Source: Bradyrhizobium sp. AZCC 2176 (lineage in GTDB: Bacteria; Pseudomonadota; Alphaproteobacteria; Rhizobiales; Xanthobacteraceae). Taken from it: a stretch of 64,000 nt of DNA. The translations under genes and the position numbers were made by a program. The DNA is taken from assembly GCF_036924645.1 (NCBI RefSeq), contig NZ_JAZHRX010000001.1, forward strand, positions 3,747,501 to 3,811,500, given 5' to 3'. Positions 8,198-17,622 of this stretch are shown piece after piece. The notes below the pieces were generated by a model. That model made no database searches and was not told the origin of the DNA. It saw nothing but the letters and a program-made list of their open reading frames with translations. Each line of letters opens with the position of its first letter. Positions within the stretch are counted from its first letter, which is position 1.

Positions 8198-8782
8198 ATG
8201 AATCAGATGTTGCAAGAGCCTGAAGTCCAATCCCCACCCCAGATATCCGAAACCAGTCACGTCCCTGACGTGCCCGAGCGGCCGCCGGCGCCGGTGCATC
8301 CGCGTTTCGTCAAGCCGCAGCGCATAGCCTTCGTGCAGTCGTCCTGGCACCGCGACGTGGTCGAGGAATGCCGCATCGCGTTCCTCGAAGAGATCGAGGC
8401 GCGCCATATCACGCGCGCGCAGGTCGATCTGTTCGAGGTGCCGGGTTCGTTCGAGATACCCCTGCATGCACAACTGCTCGCCAAGACGCGGCGCTACACC
8501 GCGATCGTGGCCGCCGGCCTCGTCGTCGATGGCGGCATCTACCGCCATGAATTCGTCGCCGACACCGTGATCAAGGCGCTGATGGACGTGCAACTCAAGA
8601 CCGAGGTGCCGGTATTCTCCGCGGTGCTGACGCCACAGCAATTCCACGAGAGCGCCGTGCATCACGAATTCTTCCGCAAGCATTTCGTCATCAAGGGCAT
8701 CGAGGTCGCGGAAGCCTGCGCCAACACGCTGCATAGCCTGGAACGGCTGCGCGGCCAGGTGGCGGCGGGGATCGCGGGGTAG
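8198..8782 (+). CDS. ribH2: 6,7-dimethyl-8-ribityllumazine synthase, type II
   Basis: Penultimate step of riboflavin synthesis: condensation of 5-amino-6-ribitylaminouracil with 3,4-dihydroxy-2-butanone 4-phosphate. The 194 residues include FEVPGSFEIP and GLVVDGGIYRHEFVAD, the RibH2-type active-site loops known from Brucella and Mesorhizobium, where the enzyme is a decamer. The first ~45 residues are a Pro-rich extension (VQSPPQISETSHVPDVPERP). The FMN riboswitch directly upstream implies feedback control by flavin. Rhizobia usually also have a riboswitch-free ribH1 elsewhere. The ATG follows GAGGAAAGCC. Confidence 0.93.
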   Translation: MNQMLQEPEVQSPPQISETSHVPDVPERPPAPVHPRFVKPQRIAFVQSSWHRDVVEECRIAFLEEIEARHITRAQVDLFEVPGSFEIPLHAQLLAKTRRYTAIVAAGLVVDGGIYRHEFVADTVIKALMDVQLKTEVPVFSAVLTPQQFHESAVHHEFFRKHFVIKGIEVAEACANTLHSLERLRGQVAAGIAG

Positions 8783-8784
8783 GC

Positions 8785-8884
8785 GTTCGTCGCGAAGCAA
8801 TCCATCGACCAGCAAGACAGATGGATTGCTTCGTCACTTCGTTCCCTTGCGCAAACGCTTCGCGTTTCTCGCAGCCAATGACGA
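8785..8884. repeat. dispersed intergenic repeat (GAAGCAATCCATC family)
   Basis: GCGAAGCAATCCATC at the left is mirrored by GATGGATTGCTTCGTC, and a tail ends GCAGCCAATGACGA. This resembles a Bradyrhizobium intergenic repeat I recall from general knowledge. It separates ribH2 from the SDR gene. Confidence 0.5.
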
Positions 8885-8908
8885 ATGCAGCCTTGATTGG
8901 AGTCACGG

Positions 8909-9724
8909 ATGGTCAAAACCGAACAAGTATCTTCCGATTGGCTCGGCCTGTCCGGCCGCGTCTGCGTGGTGACAGGGGGCGGTGGAGGTATCGGCCGCAC
9001 CACTGCTCTCGGTTTCGCCAAGGCCGGCGCCCGTGTCGCCGCCATCGACCTCGATGAGCGTGGCCTCGAGGTCACGCGCGCCGAGCTCGGTAAGCTCGGT
9101 GCCGATCACGTCGTTGCCCGTTGCGATACCTCGAGCGTCGAAAGCGTCACTGCGGCATCCGCGACGATCGAAAAATCGCTGGGACCGTGCGAGGTGCTGG
9201 TCAACACCGCTGCGGTGCTGCGGCCCGGCGCGCTCGACAGCCTGTCGCTTGCGGAATGGAACGCTGTCCTCGCCGTCAACCTGACCGGCTATTTCGTCTG
9301 TGCGCAGGTTTTCGGCCGGCAGATGCGTACGCTTGGCCGCGGCAGCCTGGTTCACGTGGCGTCCATTGCCGGCAGCAATGCGCAGGGGCAGAGCGGCGCC
9401 TACAGCGTCAGCAAGGCCGGCGTGATCATGCTGTCGCGGCAACTCGCCAATGAATGGGGACCGCACGGCATCCGCAGCAATGTCGTCAGTCCCGGCATGG
9501 TGATCACGCCGATGAGCCAGGCCTTTTACGATACGCCCGGCGTCACCGAGCGGCGCTCCGCCATGGTGCCGATGCGGCGGGTCGGCATGCCGCAGGACAT
9601 GGCCGATGCCATCCTGTTTCTGGCGAGCGACCGCGCGTCATACATCAACGGTGATGAGATCATGGTCGACGGCGGCTACGCCAATATGCTGATGAATTTG
9701 GTGCCGCGGCCGGGATTTGAGTGA
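8909..9724 (+). CDS. SDR family oxidoreductase
   Basis: Short-chain dehydrogenase/reductase of 271 residues. The cofactor motif TGGGGGIGRTTALGFAKAG follows a short N-terminus, the NTAAVLRPGALDSLSLAEWN segment matches the NAG-like structural motif region, and the active-site pair is YSVSK with the upstream Ser in HVASIAGSN. The C-terminus carries SDRASYINGDEIMVDGGYAN, typical of classical SDRs related to FabG. I chose ATG 8909 because GGAG lies 7 bases upstream; the longer TTG start at 8897 is less likely. The substrate is unknown. Confidence 0.9.
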   Translation: MVKTEQVSSDWLGLSGRVCVVTGGGGGIGRTTALGFAKAGARVAAIDLDERGLEVTRAELGKLGADHVVARCDTSSVESVTAASATIEKSLGPCEVLVNTAAVLRPGALDSLSLAEWNAVLAVNLTGYFVCAQVFGRQMRTLGRGSLVHVASIAGSNAQGQSGAYSVSKAGVIMLSRQLANEWGPHGIRSNVVSPGMVITPMSQAFYDTPGVTERRSAMVPMRRVGMPQDMADAILFLASDRASYINGDEIMVDGGYANMLMNLVPRPGFE

Positions 9725-9732
9725 GGCGCCCG

Positions 9733-9825
9733 CAGGGTGGGCAAAGGCGCACTTGCGCCGTGCCCACCATCTATCCCAAAGCGTTATCGTGAATGGTGGG
9801 CACGCTTCGCTTTGCCCACCCTACA
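9733..9825. terminator. ~90-bp double palindrome between convergent genes, copy 2
   Basis: Left arm CAGGGTGGGCAAAGGCG, right arm CTTTGCCCACCCTAC, inner arms GTGCCCACCAT / ATGGTGGGCAC. It lies between the ends of the SDR gene (+) and prs (-). Same family as 4805 and 18749. Confidence 0.6.
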
Positions 9826-9833
9826 AAGCCAAC

Positions 9834-10787
<954 letters not shown>

Positions 10788-10958
10788 TGACGCTTCTCCT
10801 CGCGCCTTGCTGGATACGACGTTCAGCATATCGAGAAACCCTCGGGAACCGGCGCGTTTTGATGAGCGAGGAGATATCAGGCGGGTGGCTTGGCTGGCAA
10901 CCCGTTGACGTCGTTTTCCCGGTCAAAAATCGGCCAATGCGTGACCTTACGGGGCCCT

Positions 10959-11579
10959 CTATTGGGCGCCGAAACCGAGCGCCGTGACGCCGGCTGCATC
11001 CTGGGCGCGTACCGTGTCATCCGCACTCGCGACCGCGGGGCCGCGGCGCTCCGGGGCTGGGGCCGGCGCAGCATCCGGGGTTCCGTTGATCATGCCCGAC
11101 AGGCCGCTGAGGCCGGCCTGCGCGATTTTCCGCAACACGAGGTCGTCGGCCGCCGTCCAGGCGTCGCGCCCGGCCTTGCCGGCCGCTTCTTCGCCGGAGA
11201 GCCGCAGCGCACGCTGCTGGCTGTTATCATAGACGTCCCAGACCCAGGCGATCACGGTCTTGCCGCGCACCACCTGCGCCGAGAGATAGCTGCGCACGCG
11301 GTAGGAAGCCCCGCCTTCGCGCGAGACGATCGATAAATTTCGCAGCTTCGATTCGCTGTCGAGTACGCTGACCATCCGGTCAAACACCTGCGGCGGCGGA
11401 CCGTCGATCGATTCGAACGCCACGGTGGGACCGCTACCCGTCGAAGCCATCGCGTACGAGCCGCTGCCCGTTGCGCCGTTGCCGGCGCAGCCGCCAAGCG
11501 CCGCGGCGGCGACAAGCAGCGCCGCGGCGATCATCGCGCGCGGGGCATTCAGGCACGAAGCTATCAAGGTGTCCCTCAT
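10959..11579 (-). CDS. predicted lipoprotein of unknown function
   Basis: Protein of 206 residues with a lipoprotein signal: hydrophobic segment MIAAALLVAAAALGGC with the lipobox cysteine at residue 31. The mature part contains PTVAFESIDGPPPQVFDRMVSVLD and RVRSYLSAQVVRGKTVIAWVWDVYD, followed by a Pro/Ala-rich tail. This suggests an envelope-anchored beta-rich domain of the kind seen in many rhizobial DUF-type lipoproteins. It is next to prs and upstream of the lgt operon end on the same strand; the link with lgt may be coincidental. The ATG follows GGGAGCA. Confidence 0.75.
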   Translation of the reverse strand: MRDTLIASCLNAPRAMIAAALLVAAAALGGCAGNGATGSGSYAMASTGSGPTVAFESIDGPPPQVFDRMVSVLDSESKLRNLSIVSREGGASYRVRSYLSAQVVRGKTVIAWVWDVYDNSQQRALRLSGEEAAGKAGRDAWTAADDLVLRKIAQAGLSGLSGMINGTPDAAPAPAPERRGPAVASADDTVRAQDAAGVTALGFGAQ

Positions 11580-11812
11580 TGCTCCCTGCGATATCGTTAA
11601 AATGTGTTAAGGTCTAGGGCAGCGGGTGCACCGGCCCGCCAAAAAGATTGCGTTGAGCTCGCCCCCGTCCACCTTGTTGTTGCCAGAATTCTTCAACTCC
11701 GCAGGATGATCCATGCGAGCGTTTGTTCTCGGCGGCGTTGGCGCGATCGCCGACCATGTCCGCCCTGTTCAAGGCCGGACGCGGGGCAAGGTGGTGGTTG
11801 CGCGTGAAGTAA

Positions 11813-12580
11813 CTACTCGCCCGCCAGCGCGATCGCGTGGACGTGGCGGCCGTAGTCCGGCTCTTTCCGGTGCACCGAGCGGCGGTAGCTGTAGAAGCGC
11901 TCGTCGGAATAGGTGTCGATGCCGATGTCGTCGATCATCAGCACGCCGGCATTCTCCAGCCGCATCCGGATGAAGCCGGCGAGATCGAACATCGCATGGC
12001 CGGATCGCACCGAGGGAATGAAGAACACGCCATTCTTGGCGTCGGCATCCAGAAAACGTTCGACGAATTCGCTGCCGACTTCATAGGAATGCTGGCGGAT
12101 CAGCGGGCCGATGGCGGCGACGATGCCGGAGCGGTCGGCGCCGAGTTTCTCCATCGCCTCGATGGTCGATTCCAGCACGCCCGTCAGCGCGCCCTTCCAG
12201 CCGGCATGCGCCGCGCCGATCACGCGCGCGCTGGCATCGGCGAACAGGATCGGGCCGCAATCCGCGGCGGTGACGCCGATGGCGATGCCTTCGGTACTTG
12301 TGACGAGCGCGTCGGCGCGCGGCTTGTCGCCCTGCCATGGTCCGGTCGCCACCACGACGTCGGGCGAATGGATCTGGTGCGCGCTGAGCAAGCGCTCGGG
12401 GGCGACGCCGATCTGCTCGGCCATCCGGCGGCGATTTTCCGCGACATTGGCCGGATCGTCGTTGGAGCCGAGGCCGCCATTCAAGCCTTCATATATTCCG
12501 CTGGATATCCCGCCCTCGCGGGTGAAGAAGGCGTGGCGCAGTCCGGGAATGGCTGCGAGCAACGACGATCCGAACGTCAT
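11813..12580 (-). CDS. pgeF: YfiH/PgeF family purine nucleoside phosphorylase / peptidoglycan editing factor
   Basis: Protein of 255 residues from the polyphenol-oxidase/laccase-domain family (DUF152). The metal ligands are visible: H71 in SAHQIHS, C108 in TAADCGPI and H125 in GAAHAGWKG. Family members have purine nucleoside phosphorylase and adenosine deaminase activity, and E. coli PgeF corrects L-Ser misincorporation in peptidoglycan. Its ATG overlaps the stop of the midA-like gene by 4 bases (ATGA), so it is translationally coupled as the last gene of lgt-midA-pgeF, a conserved alphaproteobacterial operon. Confidence 0.92.
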   Translation of the reverse strand: MTFGSSLLAAIPGLRHAFFTREGGISSGIYEGLNGGLGSNDDPANVAENRRRMAEQIGVAPERLLSAHQIHSPDVVVATGPWQGDKPRADALVTSTEGIAIGVTAADCGPILFADASARVIGAAHAGWKGALTGVLESTIEAMEKLGADRSGIVAAIGPLIRQHSYEVGSEFVERFLDADAKNGVFFIPSVRSGHAMFDLAGFIRMRLENAGVLMIDDIGIDTYSDERFYSYRRSVHRKEPDYGRHVHAIALAGE

Positions 12581-13704
12581 GCTGTTTCATCTCCGGGCGC
12601 CGACGGTTCGTCGCTGAGGCCCGCGACCGCGGTGAGATTGGGCTCGGTGACCGCAAGCACTTTGAACATCGATCCCATGCCGCCGCGGCCGCTGTCGGTC
12701 AGCCGCTTCAGCGCGGCGGAAATATCGGCGGAAACTTCCGCAGTGGTTTTTCCCATCAGCGTGACGGCCCGGGTCTCGATGCCGAGCCGCTTGAGAAACT
12801 CGCCCTGCGTCACCGGGCCATGAACGCGCGCGCCGACGTCTTCCGCCGCGCGCGCCAATGCCTGGAAATCGACATGGGCGGTGACGTCGGCCTGACCGGG
12901 ATTCTTCAGGGGATCGGCGAAGCTGTGGCGGGCGATCGCCTGGAAGGTGTCGCCGGCGTCGCTGCGCAGATGGCCGTAATCGATGATCAGCGCCGCGCCG
13001 TCCTGGTCGCGAACCCGCGCCGCGATCTTCATCATCTCGTTGTCCGGCCGCCATTCGAACACGGCGCCCACTGGGGCCGCGCGCACCAGGGGCGGCAGCA
13101 ACACCTCGAAGCGCGGCATCGGCTCGTCCGAGGCTGCGAATACCAGGTTGCCATTGGCGTCGAGGTTGACGACGCGCTCGTGCCAGCCGGTCTCGCGCTT
13201 GACCACCTGATGGATCGGCAGCACGTCGAAATATTCGTTGGCGAGAATGACCGCGGGGCCCTCGGGCACGTCGTCGATGCTGTCATGCCAGGTGATGTTG
13301 CGCGCGCCGGACAGCATCGCTTGCTGTTTTTCGCGCAGCACCGGGTTGATCTCGACGAGGTGGATCTGGAGCGATTGATAGAGCGGCGGCAGCACCCGGA
13401 CCGCGCGGAGTGCGTCCGCCATCATGGTGCCGCGACCGGGGCCGAGTTCGACCAGCCGCAGCGTCGGCGGTGATCCGATCGCCTTCCACACCGAAGCCGT
13501 CCACAGTCCGAGCAACTCGCCGAACATCTGGCTGACCTCGGGTGCGGTGGTGAAATCACCCTCACGGCCCAATGGATCGCGCGACACGTAATAGCCGTGC
13601 TCGGGATGCATCAGGCACAATTCCATGTACCGCCAGACCGGCATCGGTCCTGACGATCGGATCAGCTTGCGGATCTCCGACTGCAACGGCGAGTATTCGG
13701 TCAC
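12577..13704 (-). CDS. MidA/NDUFAF7-family SAM-dependent methyltransferase
   Basis: Protein of 375 residues from the MidA family (DUF185). The SAM-binding loop is LVELGPGRGT at 84-93, preceded by EGDFTTAPEVSQMFGELLG and followed by ILANEYFDVLPIHQVV, all family signatures. The mitochondrial homologue NDUFAF7 dimethylates an arginine of a complex I subunit, so a role in complex I assembly is plausible. I chose GTG 13704 (VTEYSPLQ), 8 bases after the lgt stop and behind AAGGCAGGCC; the ATG starts further upstream would overlap lgt deeply. Middle gene of the lgt operon. Confidence 0.9.
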   Translation of the reverse strand: MTEYSPLQSEIRKLIRSSGPMPVWRYMELCLMHPEHGYYVSRDPLGREGDFTTAPEVSQMFGELLGLWTASVWKAIGSPPTLRLVELGPGRGTMMADALRAVRVLPPLYQSLQIHLVEINPVLREKQQAMLSGARNITWHDSIDDVPEGPAVILANEYFDVLPIHQVVKRETGWHERVVNLDANGNLVFAASDEPMPRFEVLLPPLVRAAPVGAVFEWRPDNEMMKIAARVRDQDGAALIIDYGHLRSDAGDTFQAIARHSFADPLKNPGQADVTAHVDFQALARAAEDVGARVHGPVTQGEFLKRLGIETRAVTLMGKTTAEVSADISAALKRLTDSGRGGMGSMFKVLAVTEPNLTAVAGLSDEPSAPGDETA

Positions 13705-13712
13705 GGCCTGCC

Positions 13713-14558
13713 TTAAATCGACTTCTGTATATGCTCCGACGCCTTGCGGCGCCATGCCATCATCATCAGGATGGCCCCAACAACGATCATGGGTACGGAC
13801 AAAAGCATACCCATGGTCAGCCCGCCCCACAAAAATCCGAGCTGCGGGTCCGGTTCACGAAAGAATTCGCTGGTAATGCGCGCCAGCGCGTAGACAGTGA
13901 TGAAGCTGCCGAGGATCAGGCCAGGCCGCTTCAACGCACCCATCCGGACCATGACCGCCAGGATTGCAAACAGCAGGATGCCCTCGAGCGCCGCTTCGTA
14001 GAGCTGGCTGGGGTGGCGGAAAAGTTGAGACGGGTCATCGGGAAAGACCATTCTCCAGGGCACGCTGGCATCCGCCTCACGCCCCCACAACTCGCCTTTG
14101 ATGAAGTTGGCGAGCCGTCCGAGGAATATTCCGATTGGAGCGACTGCGGTCGTGATGTCGCCAAGCGACAGGATGGAGATATTGTTCTTGAGCGCAAACA
14201 GCATCACCGCGGCGACGCAGCCGAGAAAGCCGCCGTGGAAGGACATGCCGCCTTCCCATAATTTGAGAATGGCGGCCGGGTGCTGGCTGAAGAAGGCGGG
14301 GTTGTAGAACAACACGTAGCCGGTGCGGCCGCCGACGATGATGCCGAGGGTGACCCAGAGGATGAAGTCGTCGAGCTGCACAGGCGCGATCGGCGCCGGC
14401 CCGCCCCACAATTTCTCGCTTCTGATCAGCGCGCGCGCATATATCCATCCGAGCACGATGCCGCCGATATAGGCCAGCGCATACCATCGGATCGCGAACG
14501 GTCCGATCGAGATGGCGACGGGATCGATTGCCGGAAAGGTGATGGTGAGAAATTGCAT
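13713..14558 (-). CDS. lgt: prolipoprotein diacylglyceryl transferase
   Basis: Inner-membrane enzyme of 281 residues that moves diacylglycerol from phosphatidylglycerol to the lipobox cysteine of prolipoproteins. About seven hydrophobic segments are visible. The signature [10 protein letters not shown] and the [14 protein letters not shown] loop contain the conserved His, Asn and Arg residues. First gene of lgt-midA-pgeF; the dienelactone hydrolase upstream ends 12 bases before it, so it may be part of the same transcript. Confidence 0.95.
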   Translation of the reverse strand: MQFLTITFPAIDPVAISIGPFAIRWYALAYIGGIVLGWIYARALIRSEKLWGGPAPIAPVQLDDFILWVTLGIIVGGRTGYVLFYNPAFFSQHPAAILKLWEGGMSFHGGFLGCVAAVMLFALKNNISILSLGDITTAVAPIGIFLGRLANFIKGELWGREADASVPWRMVFPDDPSQLFRHPSQLYEAALEGILLFAILAVMVRMGALKRPGLILGSFITVYALARITSEFFREPDPQLGFLWGGLTMGMLLSVPMIVVGAILMMMAWRRKASEHIQKSI

Positions 14559-14570
14559 CCGGTGCGATGC

Positions 14571-15305
14571 CTACGGTACGAGGTTGCGGCGATAGAGCGC
14601 CAGCAGCCGCTCCCAATGTCGTTCGGCGGCGTCGCGGTGGTAGACCGGGCGCTTCGGGAAGGCAAAACCGTGATGGGTGCCGGGATAGATTTCGACCTCG
14701 TTGTTCGATCCCTTCATGCCGGCCGCCACCTTGTCGATAATCTCCTGCGGCGCATAGATGTCGGTCTCGGCGCAGGCGAAATAGAGTTCGGCCCTGGTCT
14801 TCGACGCGGCCAGATGCGGGCTGTCGGGCTGGTCGGTCGCGAGATGCGTACCGTAAATTGATGCCGCCGCCTTCACACGATCCGGAAAATGCGTCGCCGC
14901 GTTGACCGCGTAGCGGCCGCTCATGCAGTAGCCGACGGTGCCGACGATCTTCGTGTTCGCCGCTTCTTGCGTCTCGGCATAGGCGAGCAGCGCCTTGGTG
15001 TCTTCCATCACCATGGGAATGTTGATGGAGTTCATGAAACCGAACATCCGCTTGCGCTCGGGCGCTTCCGGGTCCGGCGGGATCGGTCCGAGCTCCATGA
15101 CGCCCGAGCGGTAATACATATTCGGCAGCATCACGTAATAGCCCGAGGTGCCGAGCCGCCGCGCCATGTCGCGCAGTTCTTCACGGATCGCCGGTGCGTC
15201 CATGTAGAAGATGATGACCGGAAAGGGCCCGCCGCGTTCGGGATGGGTGATGAAGGTCGTGGTCTTGCCGTCCTTGGTCGCAATATCGATCTGCTGGTCG
15301 ATCAT
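14571..15305 (-). CDS. dienelactone hydrolase family protein
   Basis: Alpha/beta hydrolase of 244 residues. The nucleophile is Cys in GYCMSGRYA, the acid is Asp in CAETDIYAP, and the catalytic His lies in GTHHGFAFPKRP: the Cys-Asp-His triad of dienelactone hydrolases. No aromatic degradation genes are adjacent, so the substrate may be another ester or lactone. I chose ATG 15305 (MIDQQIDIATKDG), which follows AAGAAGAAGC; a start at 15365 would add 20 non-family residues. It ends 12 bp before lgt on the same strand. Confidence 0.88.
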   Translation of the reverse strand: MIDQQIDIATKDGKTTTFITHPERGGPFPVIIFYMDAPAIREELRDMARRLGTSGYYVMLPNMYYRSGVMELGPIPPDPEAPERKRMFGFMNSINIPMVMEDTKALLAYAETQEAANTKIVGTVGYCMSGRYAVNAATHFPDRVKAAASIYGTHLATDQPDSPHLAASKTRAELYFACAETDIYAPQEIIDKVAAGMKGSNNEVEIYPGTHHGFAFPKRPVYHRDAAERHWERLLALYRRNLVP

Positions 15306-15493
15306 GGGCGCTTCTTCTTGCTTTGTGATTATGATGTCTGGCTGGGGCGTTCGATACGATTGCAAGGAAAGGCGAGCATGACAAGGCGAACCGCCTTGAA
15401 CGGCGCACTTGAACCTTGCCCTTGAACCTTGCCTATGGGATCGCCATTGTCTTGCCGGTGACGATCAATTTGCAGCGACCGGAGCGTTTTCAG

Positions 15494-15775
15494 ATGACCC
15501 AGACCAGCAATCGGTTTTTCGACGAGATCGGCCGTTTGATGAACGACGCTGCCGGCGCTGCCCAGGGCGTCAAGCGCGAGGTCGATACGGTCATGCGCAA
15601 CCAGGCCGAACGCATCCTGCGCGATCTCGATCTCGTCAAGCGCGAGGAGTTCGACGCGGTCAAGGACATGGCCCGCCTGGCGCGCGAGGAGAACGAGGCG
15701 CTCAAGGGCCGGATCGCGGCGCTGGAAGCCAAGCTCGGCATTTCGCCGGCCGCGCCGGATGCCGGCGCGGTCTAG
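15494..15775 (+). CDS. UbiK-family accessory factor (BMFP domain)
   Basis: Protein of 93 residues starting MTQTSNRFFDEIGRLMNDAAGAAQG, an amphipathic membrane-associating segment, followed by a coiled coil (MARLAREENEALKGRIAALEAKLG) and a short Ala/Pro tail. This is the BMFP/YqiC layout; UbiK helps the ubiquinone biosynthesis complex in aerobic growth and YqiC is a membrane fusogenic protein in Salmonella. I chose ATG 15494 because the upstream in-frame start at 15416 gives a non-conserved leader. It is divergent from the dienelactone hydrolase gene. Confidence 0.85.
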   Translation: MTQTSNRFFDEIGRLMNDAAGAAQGVKREVDTVMRNQAERILRDLDLVKREEFDAVKDMARLAREENEALKGRIAALEAKLGISPAAPDAGAV

Positions 15776-15793
15776 ACCGACGGGCAGGGGTCT

Positions 15794-15946
15794 TACCCTC
15801 CCCTGGAGGGGGAGGTCGACGCGACCAAAGGGAGCGGCGGGGTGGGGGAAGGTCTCTCCCCTCGAAAAGTGCCCGAGTTGAGAGATCACCCTACCCCGTC
15901 TCGCATCTTGCGATGCGAGCCGACCCTCCCCTTCCAGGGGAGGGTG
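15794..15946. repeat. palindromic repeat (CCCTCCCCTGGAGGGG family)
   Basis: TACCCTCCCCTGGAGGGG at the left and ACCCTCCCCTTCCAGGGGAG at the right frame GCGACC / CCCGTCTCGCATCTTGCGATGC hairpins. Located between the ubiK-like gene and rplY. Confidence 0.6.
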
Positions 15947-16106
15947 CCAAAATGGCAGAAAAATCCCTTCATTTCCTTGTCATTTCGCCCCTTTGGGGCT
16001 AAAAGCCCGCCACGTCCGCAGCCCCCGCACCCCTGGAGGCTTGCTGTGGGACGCCAACGGGCCGCGATGCGGCCTTTAACTTTTTAGAAAACAAGGACTT
16101 AACACG

Positions 16107-16832
16107 ATGGCGACCGTCAAGGAATTGAAGGCGACCGCGCGTCCGCAGAGCGGCAAGGGGGCCGCCCGGGCAGAGCGTCGCGCCGGGAGAGTGCCCGGAG
16201 TGATCTACGGCAACAACCAGCCCCCCGTGACCATTTCGGTCGATGACAAGGAACTGCGCCAGCGCATCCTGGCCGGCCGGTTCCTGACCACGCTGTTCGA
16301 CATCGACCTCGAGGGCAAGAAGCACCGCGTGATTCCGCGCGACTTCCACCTCGATCCGGTGAAGGACTTCCCGCTCCATGTCGACTTCCTGCGGCTCGGC
16401 GAAGGCGCGACCATTCGCGTCAGCGTCCCCCTGCATGTCGTGAACGGCGAAACCTCGCCCGGCGTCAAGCGCGGCGGCACCGTCAATATCGTCACCCACA
16501 CCATCGATCTCGAATGCTCGGTCGAAAACATTCCGCAGTACATCGACGCGGATGTCGGCGCGCTGGAAATCAGCCACTCGCTGCATCTGTCCGAGATCAA
16601 GCTGCCGGCCGGCGTGAAGGCGCTGTCGCGTGAGGACGCGACGCTGGTGACCATCGTGCCGCCGTCCGGTTACGCCGAAGAACAGAAAGCTGCTGCTGCG
16701 GCTGCCGCTGCAGGAGGCACGGCTGCTCCGGCGGCGGGTGCCGCTGCGGCGCCGGCTGCTGCCCCTGCGGCGGGTGCTGCGGCTCCGGCGGCGGGTGCGA
16801 AAGCGCCGGCCGCCGGCGACAAGAAGAAGTAA
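16107..16832 (+). CDS. rplY: 50S ribosomal protein L25/general stress protein Ctc
   Basis: 5S rRNA-binding ribosomal protein of 241 residues in the long CTC form. The N-terminal L25 domain starts MATVKELKATARPQSGKGAAR and includes RVPGVIYGNNQPPV; a second beta domain follows (HVDFLRLGEGATIRVSVPLHV). The last ~50 residues are an Ala/Pro/Gly low-complexity tail (many GCG/GCT/GCC codons) ending in Lys residues, common in alphaproteobacterial L25 but of variable length. The ATG follows AAGGACTTAACACG. Pth follows 21 bp downstream, a widespread rplY-pth operon. Confidence 0.96.
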   Translation: MATVKELKATARPQSGKGAARAERRAGRVPGVIYGNNQPPVTISVDDKELRQRILAGRFLTTLFDIDLEGKKHRVIPRDFHLDPVKDFPLHVDFLRLGEGATIRVSVPLHVVNGETSPGVKRGGTVNIVTHTIDLECSVENIPQYIDADVGALEISHSLHLSEIKLPAGVKALSREDATLVTIVPPSGYAEEQKAAAAAAAAGGTAAPAAGAAAAPAAAPAAGAAAPAAGAKAPAAGDKKK

Positions 16833-16853
16833 ACAGCGGCAGGATGCCGCGTC

Positions 16854-17462
16854 ATGCGCCTGTTTGTCGGTCTCGGTAACCCCGGTTCGAAATACGCGAA
16901 CAACCGGCACAATATCGGGTTCATGGCCGTCGATGAAATTGCGCGGCGTCACGGTTTTGGACCGTGGCGCCGCCGTTTTCAGGGCGAGGCTTCCGATGGC
17001 ACGCTCGATGGTGAAAAGGTCGTTCTGCTTCGGCCGACCACCTACATGAACGAGTCCGGGCGTGCGGTTCAGGAAGCCGCGAACTTCTTCAAGTTGTCCG
17101 CCGGCGAGATCACCGTGTTTCAGGACGAACTCGAACTGCCGGCGGCGAAAGTCCGCGTCAAGATCGGCGGCGGCATCGCCGGTCACAACGGGCTGCGCTC
17201 GATCTCCTCGCATATCGGCAACGACTACCGCCGGGTGCGGCTCGGGATCGGTCATCCCGGCATCAAGGAGCTGGTGCACGGCCATGTGCTGTCGGATTTT
17301 GCCAAGAGCGATCGCCCCTGGGTGGAAGCCTTGTGCGCGGCGGTCGCCGAGAATGCTGGTTTGCTGGCGGCGGGTAAGGATTCGACGTTCCAGAACAAGG
17401 TGCATCTGGCGCTGCAGGCCAAGGGAATTTTCGACAAGGAAGATGACGGGAAGCAGGGCTGA
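16854..17462 (+). CDS. pth: peptidyl-tRNA hydrolase
   Basis: Recycles peptidyl-tRNA dropped from ribosomes by cleaving the ester bond. The 202 residues show the catalytic set N9 (GLGNPGSKY), H19 (NNRHNIGF) and D91 (VFQDELELP), plus [10 protein letters not shown] and [12 protein letters not shown]. It starts 21 bp after rplY and is probably co-transcribed with it; ychF follows across a palindrome. Confidence 0.96.
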   Translation: MRLFVGLGNPGSKYANNRHNIGFMAVDEIARRHGFGPWRRRFQGEASDGTLDGEKVVLLRPTTYMNESGRAVQEAANFFKLSAGEITVFQDELELPAAKVRVKIGGGIAGHNGLRSISSHIGNDYRRVRLGIGHPGIKELVHGHVLSDFAKSDRPWVEALCAAVAENAGLLAAGKDSTFQNKVHLALQAKGIFDKEDDGKQG

Positions 17463-17484
17463 CTTCTCGTGCTAGCGCTCCGCC

Positions 17485-17599
17485 GTCATGCCCGGCCAAA
17501 AGCGCGAAGCGCGTCTTCGCGCAGATGTGCCGGGCATCCACGTCTTCCTTGCCAAACGCGAAACAAGACGTGGAAGGCCGGGACAAGCCCGGCCATGAC
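17485..17599. repeat. intergenic palindrome (GTCATGCCCGGCC family)
   Basis: Begins GTCATGCCCGGCC and closes with GGACAAGCCCGGCCATGAC, with internal hairpins AAGCGCGAAGCGCGTCTT and ACGTCTTCC / AAGACGT. Lies between pth and ychF. Confidence 0.6.
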
Positions 17600-17622
17600 G
17601 AAGAGAAATCGTTGAGGACGAA

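Noticed and set aside
11713..11812. Tiny plus-strand ORF beginning MSALFKAGRG upstream of the pgeF 3' end
   Set aside because: Only 18 residues, no strong ribosome site; I could not support it as a gene.
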